In this document: positions 1-7,854 of the stretch, one piece after another
Layout of the letters: the number at the start of each line of letters is the position of its first letter
Position numbering within the stretch: position 1 is the stretch's first letter
DNA from: Sphingobacterium multivorum
GTDB lineage: Bacteria > Bacteroidota > Bacteroidia > Sphingobacteriales > Sphingobacteriaceae
NCBI RefSeq assembly: GCF_900457465.1
Contig: NZ_UAUU01000011.1
Location: forward strand, 434,001-498,000
DNA: 64,000 nt
Direction of reading: 5' to 3'
Program-made: the position numbers and the translations under genes
Notes under the pieces: generated by a model
Told to the model about the DNA's origin: nothing
Databases searched by the model: none
What the model saw: only the letters and a program-made list of their open reading frames with translations

Positions 1-89
1 TTGGCGCTGATCCCGGTACCGCACGATTAAATGTATTCCGATTGGGTTTACAATATCAGTTATTAACCCCACTATTTAAAAATGACTAA
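1..89 (+). CDS. 3' end of an outer-membrane or porin-like protein (partial)
   Basis: An open frame entering from the left edge (frame of base 3) ends at TAA 87-89 and encodes about 28 residues with alternating hydrophobic/polar character (…RLGLQYQLLTPLF…). This resembles the last beta-strand of Bacteroidota porins. It overlaps the next start codon by 8 nt, as in a tight operon. The body of the gene is outside the window, so the family call is an inference from a short tail. Confidence 0.45.
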   Translation, partial: GADPGTARLNVFRLGLQYQLLTPLFKND

Positions 90-660
90 GGGTCGAATAG
101 AAGCATTCAGTGATGGCGTTCTAGCCATCATTATAACGATTATGGTACTTGAATTAAAAGTACCTGAAGGGGTTACTTTTGCAAGCCTCAAGCCTTTATT
201 GCCCAAAATCATCTCTTATATCGTAAGTTTTATGTATGTGGGACTCTATTGGAACAACCACCATCACCTCTTTCAAATCGTTCGCAAAGTAAACGGCAAA
301 GTACTTTGGAGCAATCTCCATTTATTGTTTTGGCTATCCTTAATGCCGGTTACCACCAATTGGATAGGTGAATCCCATTTTGGTCGAGATCCGATTATCG
401 CTTACGGTGTTGTGTTGATTATGTGTTCTATTGCCTACCATATCGTGGAGTATTTTGTGATCCAGATTGAGGGCGAAGATTCTGCATTGAAAAAAGCGGT
501 CAAATCGAAAACAAAAGAAAATATTTCTACCGCACTGTATTTTCTGGGAATAGGTCTGTCTTTTATCAATCCGTATATCAGTTTAGTGCTATACGGAACG
601 GTTGCTATTATGTGGATTATTCCCGACCGCCGTATTGAGAAAGAAATGCGGAATCAATAG
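82..660 (+). CDS. TMEM175 family (DUF1211) membrane protein, putative K+ channel
   Basis: The 192-residue protein begins with the FSDGV motif (about residues 9-13) inside the first transmembrane helix, the hallmark of the TMEM175/DUF1211 potassium-channel family. Bacterial members are about 200 residues with six helices, and the hydrophobic segments here fit that. A conserved NNHHHLF stretch follows near residue 58. Family members conduct K+ across the cytoplasmic membrane; activity here is inferred. The start overlaps the porin tail, and the stop converges with the minus-strand ATPase gene (7-nt overlap). Confidence 0.85.
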   Translation: MTKGRIEAFSDGVLAIIITIMVLELKVPEGVTFASLKPLLPKIISYIVSFMYVGLYWNNHHHLFQIVRKVNGKVLWSNLHLLFWLSLMPVTTNWIGESHFGRDPIIAYGVVLIMCSIAYHIVEYFVIQIEGEDSALKKAVKSKTKENISTALYFLGIGLSFINPYISLVLYGTVAIMWIIPDRRIEKEMRNQ

Positions 661-1214
661 TTTTGCTGATCCAGGACTTTCAGGATGAACTGCGCGCGAT
701 CAAATACGGTTGTTTTTGGAACCTCAATGGTTTCATAACCCAGTTTTGTATAGGTCTCTTTCATTATCTTGAAGGTATTTTCGGCCTCCTGCCAAGTTTG
801 TTTCCGCTCGTTGTCATTCGCATAGATCTCTGCCCAAGGTGGTAAGATGAATACCTTTTTATGATAACGCTTCAATCTTGCTTCTCGCAGGCAATCTTCC
901 CCGATTGCAAGACCTTCCATGGCAATATATGCTAATGTATCTGGAATCCCGCGGTCAAAAAACACATAGCGGGTTTGATCTTTGCGCAACTGTTCCGAAT
1001 AACCGCTGCAAGACGCCGCTAGCATGAGCTCGGCATAATGACGCTTATTCTTCCAGGGGAGGCCGTCGCCATTCATTTCCATTTGTTCTCGGATAATCCG
1101 CCGGGCATCCTCCGGTACAACACTAAATCCCAGTTGTTGTAATTCCTTTAATAGCGTTGTTTTACCGACACCAGGTCCTCCTGTCAGGACAATAAATTGA
1201 GCTGTTTGATCCAT
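654..1214 (-). CDS. AAA family ATPase (small P-loop NTPase)
   Basis: This 186-residue protein has a Walker A motif GGPGVGKTT at about residues 12-20, followed by a conserved EDARR segment near residue 35 as in the AAA_28 group of predicted ATPase/kinases. A hydrophobic strand ending in FFDRGIPD (about residues 85-92) is a plausible Walker B region. Length and motif order suit stand-alone nucleoside- or metabolite-kinase-like proteins, but the substrate is unknown. It is convergent with the TMEM175 gene and has no obvious operon partner. Confidence 0.8.
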   Translation of the reverse strand: MDQTAQFIVLTGGPGVGKTTLLKELQQLGFSVVPEDARRIIREQMEMNGDGLPWKNKRHYAELMLAASCSGYSEQLRKDQTRYVFFDRGIPDTLAYIAMEGLAIGEDCLREARLKRYHKKVFILPPWAEIYANDNERKQTWQEAENTFKIMKETYTKLGYETIEVPKTTVFDRAQFILKVLDQQNY

Positions 1215-1311
1215 AATGTTTAAAAGGTAATAAGTTAGCAGATCATAAGTCCCAAGTTAGTCCAAACTTGGTTTCTCTGCCGAAAAAGGGCATCGCTGTT
1301 TTCAGAAAAGA

Positions 1312-2352
1312 TCAGCTGTATTGCTTGGCAATTTTTTTTTCGGGTTCCACGTAGCACATATACAGGGAAAAAAGAAAAAAATATTCAAGGGGTTTCATCA
1401 GGACATAGGTCATATTTGATGCCCTAACAGAATTTATTTTGATCGAGATATTAAACCCATATTTATCATAGCAATATCTAACATAGCAATATCTAACATA
1501 GCGGTGTAATACTGGCGATAGATCGCTTAATATTTCTTCGAATGCATTGGCAATTTGGAGTTGTCTATTGACGATAATGGTGTTACCATGTCTTTTGCCT
1601 AATCTCAATGGTTTTACAAGGACGGGATCTCCTTTAGCTGCAACTGTACAGAGGTAATGTCCCTGATGATCCAAGATGGGAGGGTGCATTTTTTGTGAAA
1701 AAGCCCAAGTGGTTGTTTCTGTGAAAACTTTTACCATTGAATCCCGATCCTGCCCCAAAAGGATGAGGATAATTGTTAGTAAGAGAAAGACCGGAACAAG
1801 TAAAATAAGCGCCCATGTGGGGTATTTTAGCTTTGCCGAAAGTAGGTTATTGATCTTGTTGAGCGTGGCGTTGGCATAGCTTCTCGTCGAGGCGTAACCC
1901 TGTTCTTCAACGATGATTTTACGGATTAATCCTATACCCATGATCAAGCAGCATAATGGTGTGAAAATAAAGTATAAGGTTCCCTCGTTGCCAACATACA
2001 TGTCCAATGTGGACGTATCGTGGTGACTGACCTGAACGAGTACAAACACACTGATCATACTGCCTATCATTAACATAATCAGCATTAGAACAAGAGGAAT
2101 AGAGGGGATTTTTCGTCCTTTGAGCCAAATCGCTATTGCTGAAATATTAAATGTTAGGAAATAAAACACAAGCGATAAAATGTGTTTTCCACCGAAGGGA
2201 ATATAGCAATCACCATCTACAGGATCTACGGCTTGATTATATTGACTTGAGTGGAATAATAGCCCTACACCGGTTATCATTAACGAAATCAGGTAACCGA
2301 TGATGATCGCATACTCAACAATTGTTATTTTTTCGCTGTTGTTTTTTGACAA
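1312..2352 (-). CDS. Multi-pass membrane protein, DUF6688-like
   Basis: The 346-residue protein has about five transmembrane segments (near residues 10-32, 54-75, 82-105, 125-145 and 178-200). A soluble C-terminal domain follows with the conserved-looking stretches VKPLRLGKRHGNTIIVNRQL and DKYGFN, which I associate with DUF6688 proteins of Bacteroidota. The function is unknown. Within the C-terminal domain a 15-bp tandem duplication (about 1466-1500) inserts an extra five residues, so RYCYV is immediately followed by RYCYD. This may be a recent in-frame expansion. Confidence 0.6.
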   Translation of the reverse strand: MSKNNSEKITIVEYAIIIGYLISLMITGVGLLFHSSQYNQAVDPVDGDCYIPFGGKHILSLVFYFLTFNISAIAIWLKGRKIPSIPLVLMLIMLMIGSMISVFVLVQVSHHDTSTLDMYVGNEGTLYFIFTPLCCLIMGIGLIRKIIVEEQGYASTRSYANATLNKINNLLSAKLKYPTWALILLVPVFLLLTIILILLGQDRDSMVKVFTETTTWAFSQKMHPPILDHQGHYLCTVAAKGDPVLVKPLRLGKRHGNTIIVNRQLQIANAFEEILSDLSPVLHRYVRYCYVRYCYDKYGFNISIKINSVRASNMTYVLMKPLEYFFLFSLYMCYVEPEKKIAKQYS

Positions 2353-2614
2353 CAGAACGAAGCAGATATAAAATTCCGAAAAGCGTAAGAATAATAAGAA
2401 GAAAAATGAAGATCATAATGGGATGAGCAGTTATAATGCTAAGACGAATATCGTCAAATCATTTGTTTAATTCAGATGCAAAGCAGTCTTTTTTTTGCAG
2501 TCTATGTGTATAGTTGCTTGAAACCAATATTATTGAAGTGTTTAATAGGTTGGAATTCAAGATTTCTTCAACAGTATATCGTTATAGGGCCGAATGTCTA
2601 GCAATTATCAGTGT

Positions 2615-3433
2615 TTAATCTTTGCCGAATAACCGGCTCCAAAAGCTCTTTTTTTTACTGCTTTGCGAACTATCTGTTGTGTCAAAATGTTTAGGGTTGG
2701 CATGGATTGTTTCTGTTTTGACATTTGGTAAGATCTCATTTTCAGGAATTCCATGACGATGTTCTATTTCCTGGATCTGTTTTAATGCCGTTGTCTGATA
2801 TAAAAGTGGGCCTTCTTTGTCGCAGTTAAAGAGGTTGGAGTAACTTTTTGATTCATTCAGATCAAAAGGTTGTGGTTCGACAACTTCTGTTGCTTCCAAA
2901 AGACCAAGGTTACGATCTTTGGCATATTGCAGAGCATTGAGGAAAACAGCAATACGGTTATCAGAAAATAGCGTATCTAGTTCAGCCTTGATCGTTGGAT
3001 TATTATGGTAGTCTACCAACAATTGCGCAACTTTTTCTGCTGGGATAAAGACACCCGAACAATAGTTTTCTACAAGCCTATTTTCGATATTATTGGTCAG
3101 AAATTCATGTTGTACAAATTCATTCCACTGTTTGTAATAGCCGGATAAATGGTCATTTTTGGAGAAGGATAGGGCTCCACCGCGCACATAGAAGTATTTT
3201 TCGAAAAAACCCTGGACAACAGCAATGAAAAATCCATGGGTTTTGTCAAAATAATCATTTTTGTCGGTTTCCCGACCCGCATTTAAGGTGTCTTGGTACT
3301 TGGTTTTATAGAAGTCTTCTAGTTGGTGAACAGCAGAAACTTCCTCAATCTTTTCAGGATTTTTGAGCAAGTCAAAATACCAAGTTTCTATCTGCTGTTC
3401 TGAGATGGGGTGGTAACTAATATCATAGCCCAT
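2615..3433 (-). CDS. Hypothetical soluble protein
   Basis: I do not recognise this 272-residue protein. It starts MGYDISYHP, has no signal peptide or membrane helix, is rich in acidic and aromatic residues, and ends in a basic, serine-rich tail (SSKKKSFWSRLFG). The large uninterrupted frame and typical composition support a real gene. It is monocistronic: about 180 bp separate it from the divergent lipoprotein gene, and the stretch on its 3' side up to the DUF6688-like gene is AT-rich with no visible gene. Confidence 0.65.
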   Translation of the reverse strand: MGYDISYHPISEQQIETWYFDLLKNPEKIEEVSAVHQLEDFYKTKYQDTLNAGRETDKNDYFDKTHGFFIAVVQGFFEKYFYVRGGALSFSKNDHLSGYYKQWNEFVQHEFLTNNIENRLVENYCSGVFIPAEKVAQLLVDYHNNPTIKAELDTLFSDNRIAVFLNALQYAKDRNLGLLEATEVVEPQPFDLNESKSYSNLFNCDKEGPLLYQTTALKQIQEIEHRHGIPENEILPNVKTETIHANPKHFDTTDSSQSSKKKSFWSRLFGKD

Positions 3434-3633
3434 AATGACTGTTTTTAATCGCTTATGTTGTAATTGCTAATATATTAAAAATTAACATTTTGTGCAATAT
3501 GAATCGCTCGGCTATCGTGCTTTTTTCACCTAAACAGACTGGTCGATGACAATTTTATACAGCGATATGATGGGACAACATGTTTGCCTATTTCATGATA
3601 ATTAATTACTTTGGTCACAAACAGAATTTTTAT

Positions 3634-4167
3634 ATGAAGCACTTACTAGTTGTTATTTTTATGTCGGCGAGCTTATTTTTTACAGCCTGTCAATCCCCAA
3701 GTCCAGAGACTTTTTTCGGAAAAGTTGTTTTAAACACAAATCTTGTAGCAGATTTTGCCCCTGAACGCTACGGCAAACAGCTCGAGCAGGAGACCGTAGA
3801 ATTTGCGGATATGCCCTCCAGTAAGAAAGTAGGCGACGAAGCTCAAAAATCTGTTGGAATCAAAATTCAGGTGGTCGAAAAGGCTTTAAAGGATATTAAA
3901 GAACTGAATGTTTCCGATGCCGATGCAAAAGCGTTGAAAGAGCAGTCTATTGCATTATTTGAAAAAGTGTTGCCTGTTTATAAAAACGAATATACCGCTT
4001 ATGCAAAGTTATGTGATGGTAAAGGTTCAGCTGAAGAAAAGCAGGCTTTACTCCAGAAGATCGAAAAAAACGATATGCCTTCCATTAACAGTGTGTTTGA
4101 CAACGTATATGCTTTAGGAAAAGCTTATGCCGAAAAACATAACTTGAACGTTAACTGGGGGAATTAA
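3634..4167 (+). CDS. Putative lipoprotein of unknown function
   Basis: I place the start at the ATG at 3634, because the sequence from there gives a clean signal peptide (MKHLLVVIFMSASLFFTAC) with a lipobox and Cys at residue 19. An upstream in-frame ATG (3580) would add an unlikely N-terminal extension. The mature part is about 160 residues, helical and charged, with no recognised domain. A membrane-anchored envelope location is inferred. The next gene follows 4 nt after the stop, suggesting co-transcription. Confidence 0.7.
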   Translation: MKHLLVVIFMSASLFFTACQSPSPETFFGKVVLNTNLVADFAPERYGKQLEQETVEFADMPSSKKVGDEAQKSVGIKIQVVEKALKDIKELNVSDADAKALKEQSIALFEKVLPVYKNEYTAYAKLCDGKGSAEEKQALLQKIEKNDMPSINSVFDNVYALGKAYAEKHNLNVNWGN

Positions 4168-4171
4168 GCCG

Positions 4172-4705
4172 ATGGAGGAAACAAGCTTATACAGAAATAA
4201 ACGGAAAACAATTCAGCTATTGTCAATTTCGGGAGCTCTATGTTTGTTGCTTTTGGTCGTTTTATTGTTCAGTATCGGTTTATTTGATGGAGTATTTAAG
4301 GTAAAGCCGACAGTTTTCTCTGCCGGAGCACTGCTGGTACTCTTAATTTTATTGTTTTCCAGCCTACTGAGTCTTCGGGATAAAACGGCGCAAATTGTTT
4401 TGAACGATCGCTATTTTCTTGGAAAGACAACACCAGTATCAAAAGCTTTTGGCCGAGGCGACTGGCAGGATGTTAAAAGCATTGACTTACAAAAAGTCGG
4501 TGGTGATACCCTGGTCGTTGTAACACTGGGTCATCCTTCTAAATATAAAGAGCGGCTTTCGTCGCTGTTATGGAAAATGGCTTATCAAGAATCCACGCAA
4601 GAATTGTGTATTATGTATTCGTCCTCAACGATTGATTTGGAGCCCTCCGAGCTGTATCAGCTTTTTGTTTCTTATTGGAAAAGGGTAAAAGTAATCGATG
4701 TCTAG
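4172..4705 (+). CDS. STM3941-like small membrane protein
   Basis: The 177-residue protein has two N-terminal hydrophobic helices (about residues 14-36 and 48-66) followed by a beta-rich cytoplasmic domain. The opening 'LYRNKRKT' and this layout resemble STM3941-type proteins in Bacteroidota, which have no established function. It is tightly spaced after the lipoprotein gene, so the pair is probably one operon. It converges on the ECF sigma factor gene with only 8 nt between the stops. Confidence 0.55.
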   Translation: MEETSLYRNKRKTIQLLSISGALCLLLLVVLLFSIGLFDGVFKVKPTVFSAGALLVLLILLFSSLLSLRDKTAQIVLNDRYFLGKTTPVSKAFGRGDWQDVKSIDLQKVGGDTLVVVTLGHPSKYKERLSSLLWKMAYQESTQELCIMYSSSTIDLEPSELYQLFVSYWKRVKVIDV

Positions 4706-4713
4706 CAAACAAA

Positions 4714-5955
4714 TTAGGTCATTGCAGACTTTATAGCATCAATCTTCTGTTGAATAATCTCTTTTTCCAATGTTATTTTGGCGAGGTTTTTTGCTTTATT
4801 GAAGTTTGCAATGGCTTTGTTTTTATCTAGATCCTGATAAAGTTCCCCGAGGAGGACAAAATAAAAGTGGTTGTCTTTTAGTTGTAAGGTTTTTACTTCG
4901 GCCAATGCAGCTTTAGCGCCTTTTACTTTATATAGGGCAAATATTCTATTTAATGCAGCTGCGGGGGAATAATTGACGACTAATAAACGGTCATACCACT
5001 GCAGGATTTCGGTCCATTTTTCTGGACTGTCTTCCTTTATACAATGGCATTGCGCAATTTTCGCCTCCAGATGATAAGATGTGAGTTCGTCGCCCGATGC
5101 GGCATTCTTCAGAAAATAAAGCCCCTGATGGATGAGTTCTTGATTCCAGCGTTCCTCATCCTGTTGCTCATACAAAATGAAATCACCTTCATTGGTCAGC
5201 CTTGCCTCGAAGCGGGAAGAATGGAAACAAATCAGCGCAATGAGCGCATTGGTCTTGGGTGTATTGGTTTTTTCATAAGATGAAAGCATGAGCGCAAGGC
5301 GTAACGCTTCAATACAGAGCTCCTTTCGTAAAATTTGATTTTGGGTTTTAGAATAATACCCTTCATTAAATAAGAGGTAAATAATATGGAGTACATTATC
5401 GAGGCGTTTCATAATTTCTGTTTCGGAAGGCAGCTCAAGTTCGATTTTTTCTGAACGTAGTTTTTCCTTTGCTCTGAATAGGCGCTTATTGATGGTTTCT
5501 TTGTTGGAAAGAAATGCTTCGGCAATTTCTTCTATCCCAAAACCACAGAGGATTCTAAGGGCAAGACCAATTTGTGCCTCACTGGCAATTGCTGGCGTGC
5601 AGATGGCAAACAGCATTTTTAATTGGCTGTCTTTAATATTTTCCTGCGAGAAACTAAACTCGTCAAAGCTCTCCGCTTCTGGCTCCCGCTGCCGTACTGC
5701 CGGGATGATTTTATCAGTAAATATTTTATTTCTTCTAAACTGGGCCAAGGTCTTTTGTTTTGCAACCGTGTACAGCCAAGCTGTAGGATTTGCAGGAACG
5801 CCTTTGGTCTGCCAGGATTCTGTGGCAACTAAGAACGTTTCGCTGACGATATCTTCCGCTATTTCGATGTACTGGAGGCCAAAACTCTTACTGATGACAG
5901 CGACTATTTTGGTAAATTCTTGCTGGAAAAGCTGTTTTAGAAAATCTGGATCCAT
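4714..5955 (-). CDS. ECF sigma factor with C-terminal TPR-like extension (ECF42/DUF6596 type)
   Basis: This 413-residue protein starts with sigma-70 region 2 (about residues 10-85, including a DIVSETFLVA segment). Region 4 (about 120-170, GFGIEEIAEAFLSNKETINKRLFRAKEKLR) follows, then a long helical, tetratricopeptide-like C-terminal domain. This is the architecture of the ECF42 group. The family is typically linked to a YCII/DGPF-domain gene, and one lies immediately upstream here. ECF42 factors usually lack a classical anti-sigma factor and the C-terminal domain is thought to regulate them. It probably shares the operon of the two upstream genes, with a hairpin in the 51-nt gap. Confidence 0.85.
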   Translation of the reverse strand: MDPDFLKQLFQQEFTKIVAVISKSFGLQYIEIAEDIVSETFLVATESWQTKGVPANPTAWLYTVAKQKTLAQFRRNKIFTDKIIPAVRQREPEAESFDEFSFSQENIKDSQLKMLFAICTPAIASEAQIGLALRILCGFGIEEIAEAFLSNKETINKRLFRAKEKLRSEKIELELPSETEIMKRLDNVLHIIYLLFNEGYYSKTQNQILRKELCIEALRLALMLSSYEKTNTPKTNALIALICFHSSRFEARLTNEGDFILYEQQDEERWNQELIHQGLYFLKNAASGDELTSYHLEAKIAQCHCIKEDSPEKWTEILQWYDRLLVVNYSPAAALNRIFALYKVKGAKAALAEVKTLQLKDNHFYFVLLGELYQDLDKNKAIANFNKAKNLAKITLEKEIIQQKIDAIKSAMT

Positions 5956-5966
5956 AAGTTTAAAAT

Positions 5967-5998
5967 AGGATCGGCTATGTCGGTGTACAGCCGATCCT
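5967..5998. promoter_or_regulatory. Intra-operon hairpin upstream of the ECF sigma gene
   Basis: A perfect 10-bp inverted repeat (AGGATCGGCT / AGCCGATCCT) with a 12-nt loop fills the gap between the DGPF gene stop and the ECF start. There is no U-tract in the transcribed (minus) direction that would make it a strong terminator. An attenuator, mRNA-processing or stability element is more likely. Confidence 0.55.
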
Positions 5999-6006
5999 GT
6001 ATATGA

Positions 6007-6345
6007 TTAGTTGAGTAGTGCACGTATCTCTACACTTCCGTTAAATTCGAGAATAGGACAGCCATGGGCCAAGGTTGTGGCTTCGTCAAGATCCTCTGCT
6101 GCGACGACAATAAAACCGCCCAGTCTCTCCCGAATTTCCACAAAAGGTCCATCCGTAACGATACCGCCAGGCTTTAATACCTTTCCGGCAGGCTCAAGAC
6201 GGGAGCCATGATCCTTCAGTTTACCTTGCGTATCGATGTCATGGATCCAGTCGAACCACCTTTTGTTCACAGCTTTTGCTTCTTCTTCTGTCAGTTGACT
6301 TTGCTCATTGGCCCCCTGACGAAATAATAAGATGAAATCTTTCAT
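6007..6345 (-). CDS. YCII-related (DGPF domain) protein
   Basis: This 112-residue protein has the TDGPFVE motif (about residues 63-69) that defines the DGPF/YCII-related family. The MKDFILLFR start and the GGFIVVAAEDLDEA strand-helix are also typical. Family members are small dimeric ferredoxin-fold proteins of unclear catalytic role that are consistently encoded beside ECF42 sigma factors, as here. They are proposed regulon targets or partners of the sigma factor. Confidence 0.88.
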   Translation of the reverse strand: MKDFILLFRQGANEQSQLTEEEAKAVNKRWFDWIHDIDTQGKLKDHGSRLEPAGKVLKPGGIVTDGPFVEIRERLGGFIVVAAEDLDEATTLAHGCPILEFNGSVEIRALLN

Positions 6346-6385
6346 TTTTATGGTTTAATTTATCGTATAAATATACGTTTCGTAT

Positions 6386-6862
6386 TTATGAGGTTGGCTG
6401 TACTTTGTGCTGCCCAACTTTGTAGCTTCCTGCTTGTGTGCGGAAGGAAATATTGATCCTATTGTAGGAATTGATTGCTGTAATGGCCAAGGTCAGGTCA
6501 ATAAGTTCTTCTTCCGAAAATATTGCAGTTGCTTTAGCATAAACCTCGTCCGATACATCGCCATGTGTAATTTTCGTCACGGCTTCGGCCCATTCCAGCC
6601 CAGCACGTTCACGTTCGCTATACAGCGGGGCTTCCCGCCAGGCATCCAATAAGAACAATCGTTGTGGTTGATCTCCGGTCGCCAGTAGATCTTTTGAATG
6701 CATGTCAAGACAATACGCACAGCCATTGATTTGTGATACACGGAAATAAATAAGATGCAAAAGCTCTTGTTCTATCGAACACTTGCTCAGATATGTACCT
6801 ATTCCATACATTGATTTCATGGCGTTTTGCCCTTTTGCGAAAAAATTGATGCGTTGTTTCAT
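6386..6862 (-). CDS. Carboxymuconolactone decarboxylase family (AhpD-like) protein
   Basis: The 158-residue protein carries the AhpD-like redox signature YCLDMHSKD (about residues 52-60). The two-cysteine CxxC form is reduced here: one Cys lies before the conserved His and another a few residues earlier (GCAYCLDMH). Proteins of this family are thiol peroxidase partners or decarboxylases and are often linked to ECF sigma factors. It is probably the first gene of the operon, being divergent from mgtC with an inverted repeat just upstream of its start. Confidence 0.85.
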   Translation of the reverse strand: MKQRINFFAKGQNAMKSMYGIGTYLSKCSIEQELLHLIYFRVSQINGCAYCLDMHSKDLLATGDQPQRLFLLDAWREAPLYSERERAGLEWAEAVTKITHGDVSDEVYAKATAIFSEEELIDLTLAITAINSYNRINISFRTQAGSYKVGQHKVQPTS

Positions 6863-6878
6863 TTTTTTATTGTTTTTA

Positions 6879-6895
6879 GTGTAACTGATTTACAC
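6879..6895. promoter_or_regulatory. Inverted repeat, possible operator
   Basis: GTGTAA-CTGAT-TTACAC is a perfect 6-bp dyad 17 nt upstream of the carboxymuconolactone decarboxylase start, in the divergent intergenic region. Its size and position suit a dimeric repressor or activator site. No cognate regulator is identified. Confidence 0.35.
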
Positions 6896-7059
6896 CACAA
6901 CAATGCTTGAAGTTAAAGAAATTGGACAGCTTGATCTGTAAATTTTAGACTTAAATTATAAGTAGCTGTATTACAGTTTTTTAATTTGATTATTTCTCTA
7001 ATAAAATTCTAATAATTTTCTAAAAGATCTCTAACGGATCATGGAGGTAGGAATGCGCA

Positions 7060-7078
7060 CCTTTGCAGGCAAAGGAGG
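7060..7078 (+). promoter_or_regulatory. SD-overlapping hairpin in the mgtC leader
   Basis: CCTTTG-CAGG-CAAAGG (7060-7075) forms a 6-bp hairpin. Its 3' arm contains the first bases of a near-perfect Shine-Dalgarno AAAGGAGG (7071-7078), 8 nt before the ATG at 7087. Strong SD sequences are unusual in Bacteroidota, so a sequestered one ahead of a magnesium-related gene suggests translational control. I see no M-box consensus. The regulatory role is inference. Confidence 0.4.
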
Positions 7079-7086
7079 ACAAAGAG

Positions 7087-7790
7087 ATGAGTGTTTTTGA
7101 ATTTGCCATACGATTATTTGTAGCATTGCTTTTGGCGCTGCCGTGGGAGTAGAGCGCCAATGGCGCCAGAAAAATGCGGGGCTTCGGACAAATACTTTAG
7201 TTTCGTTGGGAGCAGCAGCTTTTGTGCTGCTTTCCATAGAAATTGGCGGTGATGCTACCGGACGGATTGCTTCTTATGTGGTCAGCGGAATTGGTTTTCT
7301 TGGCGCTGGTGTGATTATGAAGGACGGTTTGAATGTGCATGGTCTAAACACGGCGGCGACGATTTGGTGTTCGGCTGCAGTAGGTGCACTCTCCGGTTTA
7401 GGTTTGCATGCCCAAGCATTTGTCGTTGCGCTGGCTATTATTTTTACACACCTAATCTTTCGTCCAATCGGGCAGAAACTGACCTTCTTGACTTTTAATA
7501 AATCTGCAGCATCACAAACCGAATATCTACTGACCATAGGCTGTGGGATAGACATCGAAAATCATATTCGTGTTTTATTGATGCAGATGCTGAGCAGTAA
7601 CGAAAAACTGTTGTTGTCTTCGCTTTCGAGTGACGATACCCTCGCTACAAACGGCGTTGTCATTAGGGCCATCGTTAGAGCCATCGGTCAGCAAGATAGT
7701 CTTATCGAACGGATGGCTAGTCGATTGACCATCGAGGAAAGAGTAACAAAAATAAGCTGGGAAATTATAGGTACCGAGTCGGACCTGTAA
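7087..7790 (+). pseudogene. mgtC: MgtC/SapB family protein, N-terminal frameshift
   Basis: The natural start is the ATG at 7087, behind a strong SD. Its frame (MSVFEFAIRLFVALLLA…) stops at a TAG soon after. One base inserted in the GG at 7134-7135 would join it to the downstream frame as …LLLGAAVGVERQW…, which is the family's first helix. The downstream part is intact through 7790: four hydrophobic helices with GIGFLGAGVI and GLNTAATIW, then a cytoplasmic ACT-like tail. MgtC proteins modulate Mg2+ homeostasis or ATP synthase in other bacteria. A GTG at 7143 could give an N-truncated product missing the first helix. Either a real pseudogene or a sequencing indel. Confidence 0.8.
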
Positions 7791-7854
7791 TAAGAATCGG
7801 ATCTATAATAAGAACGGGATTTACGGAAATTAACATGAAACGGGCTATAGGGTT

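Noticed and set aside
7021..7086. Possible M-box magnesium riboswitch upstream of mgtC-mgtA
   Set aside because: None of the conserved M-box segments is recognisable; only a short SD hairpin is seen.
7031..7237. Minus-strand ORF over the mgtC 5' region
   Set aside because: Ser/Pro/Thr-rich shadow of mgtC in another frame; it also covers the mgtC SD and start.
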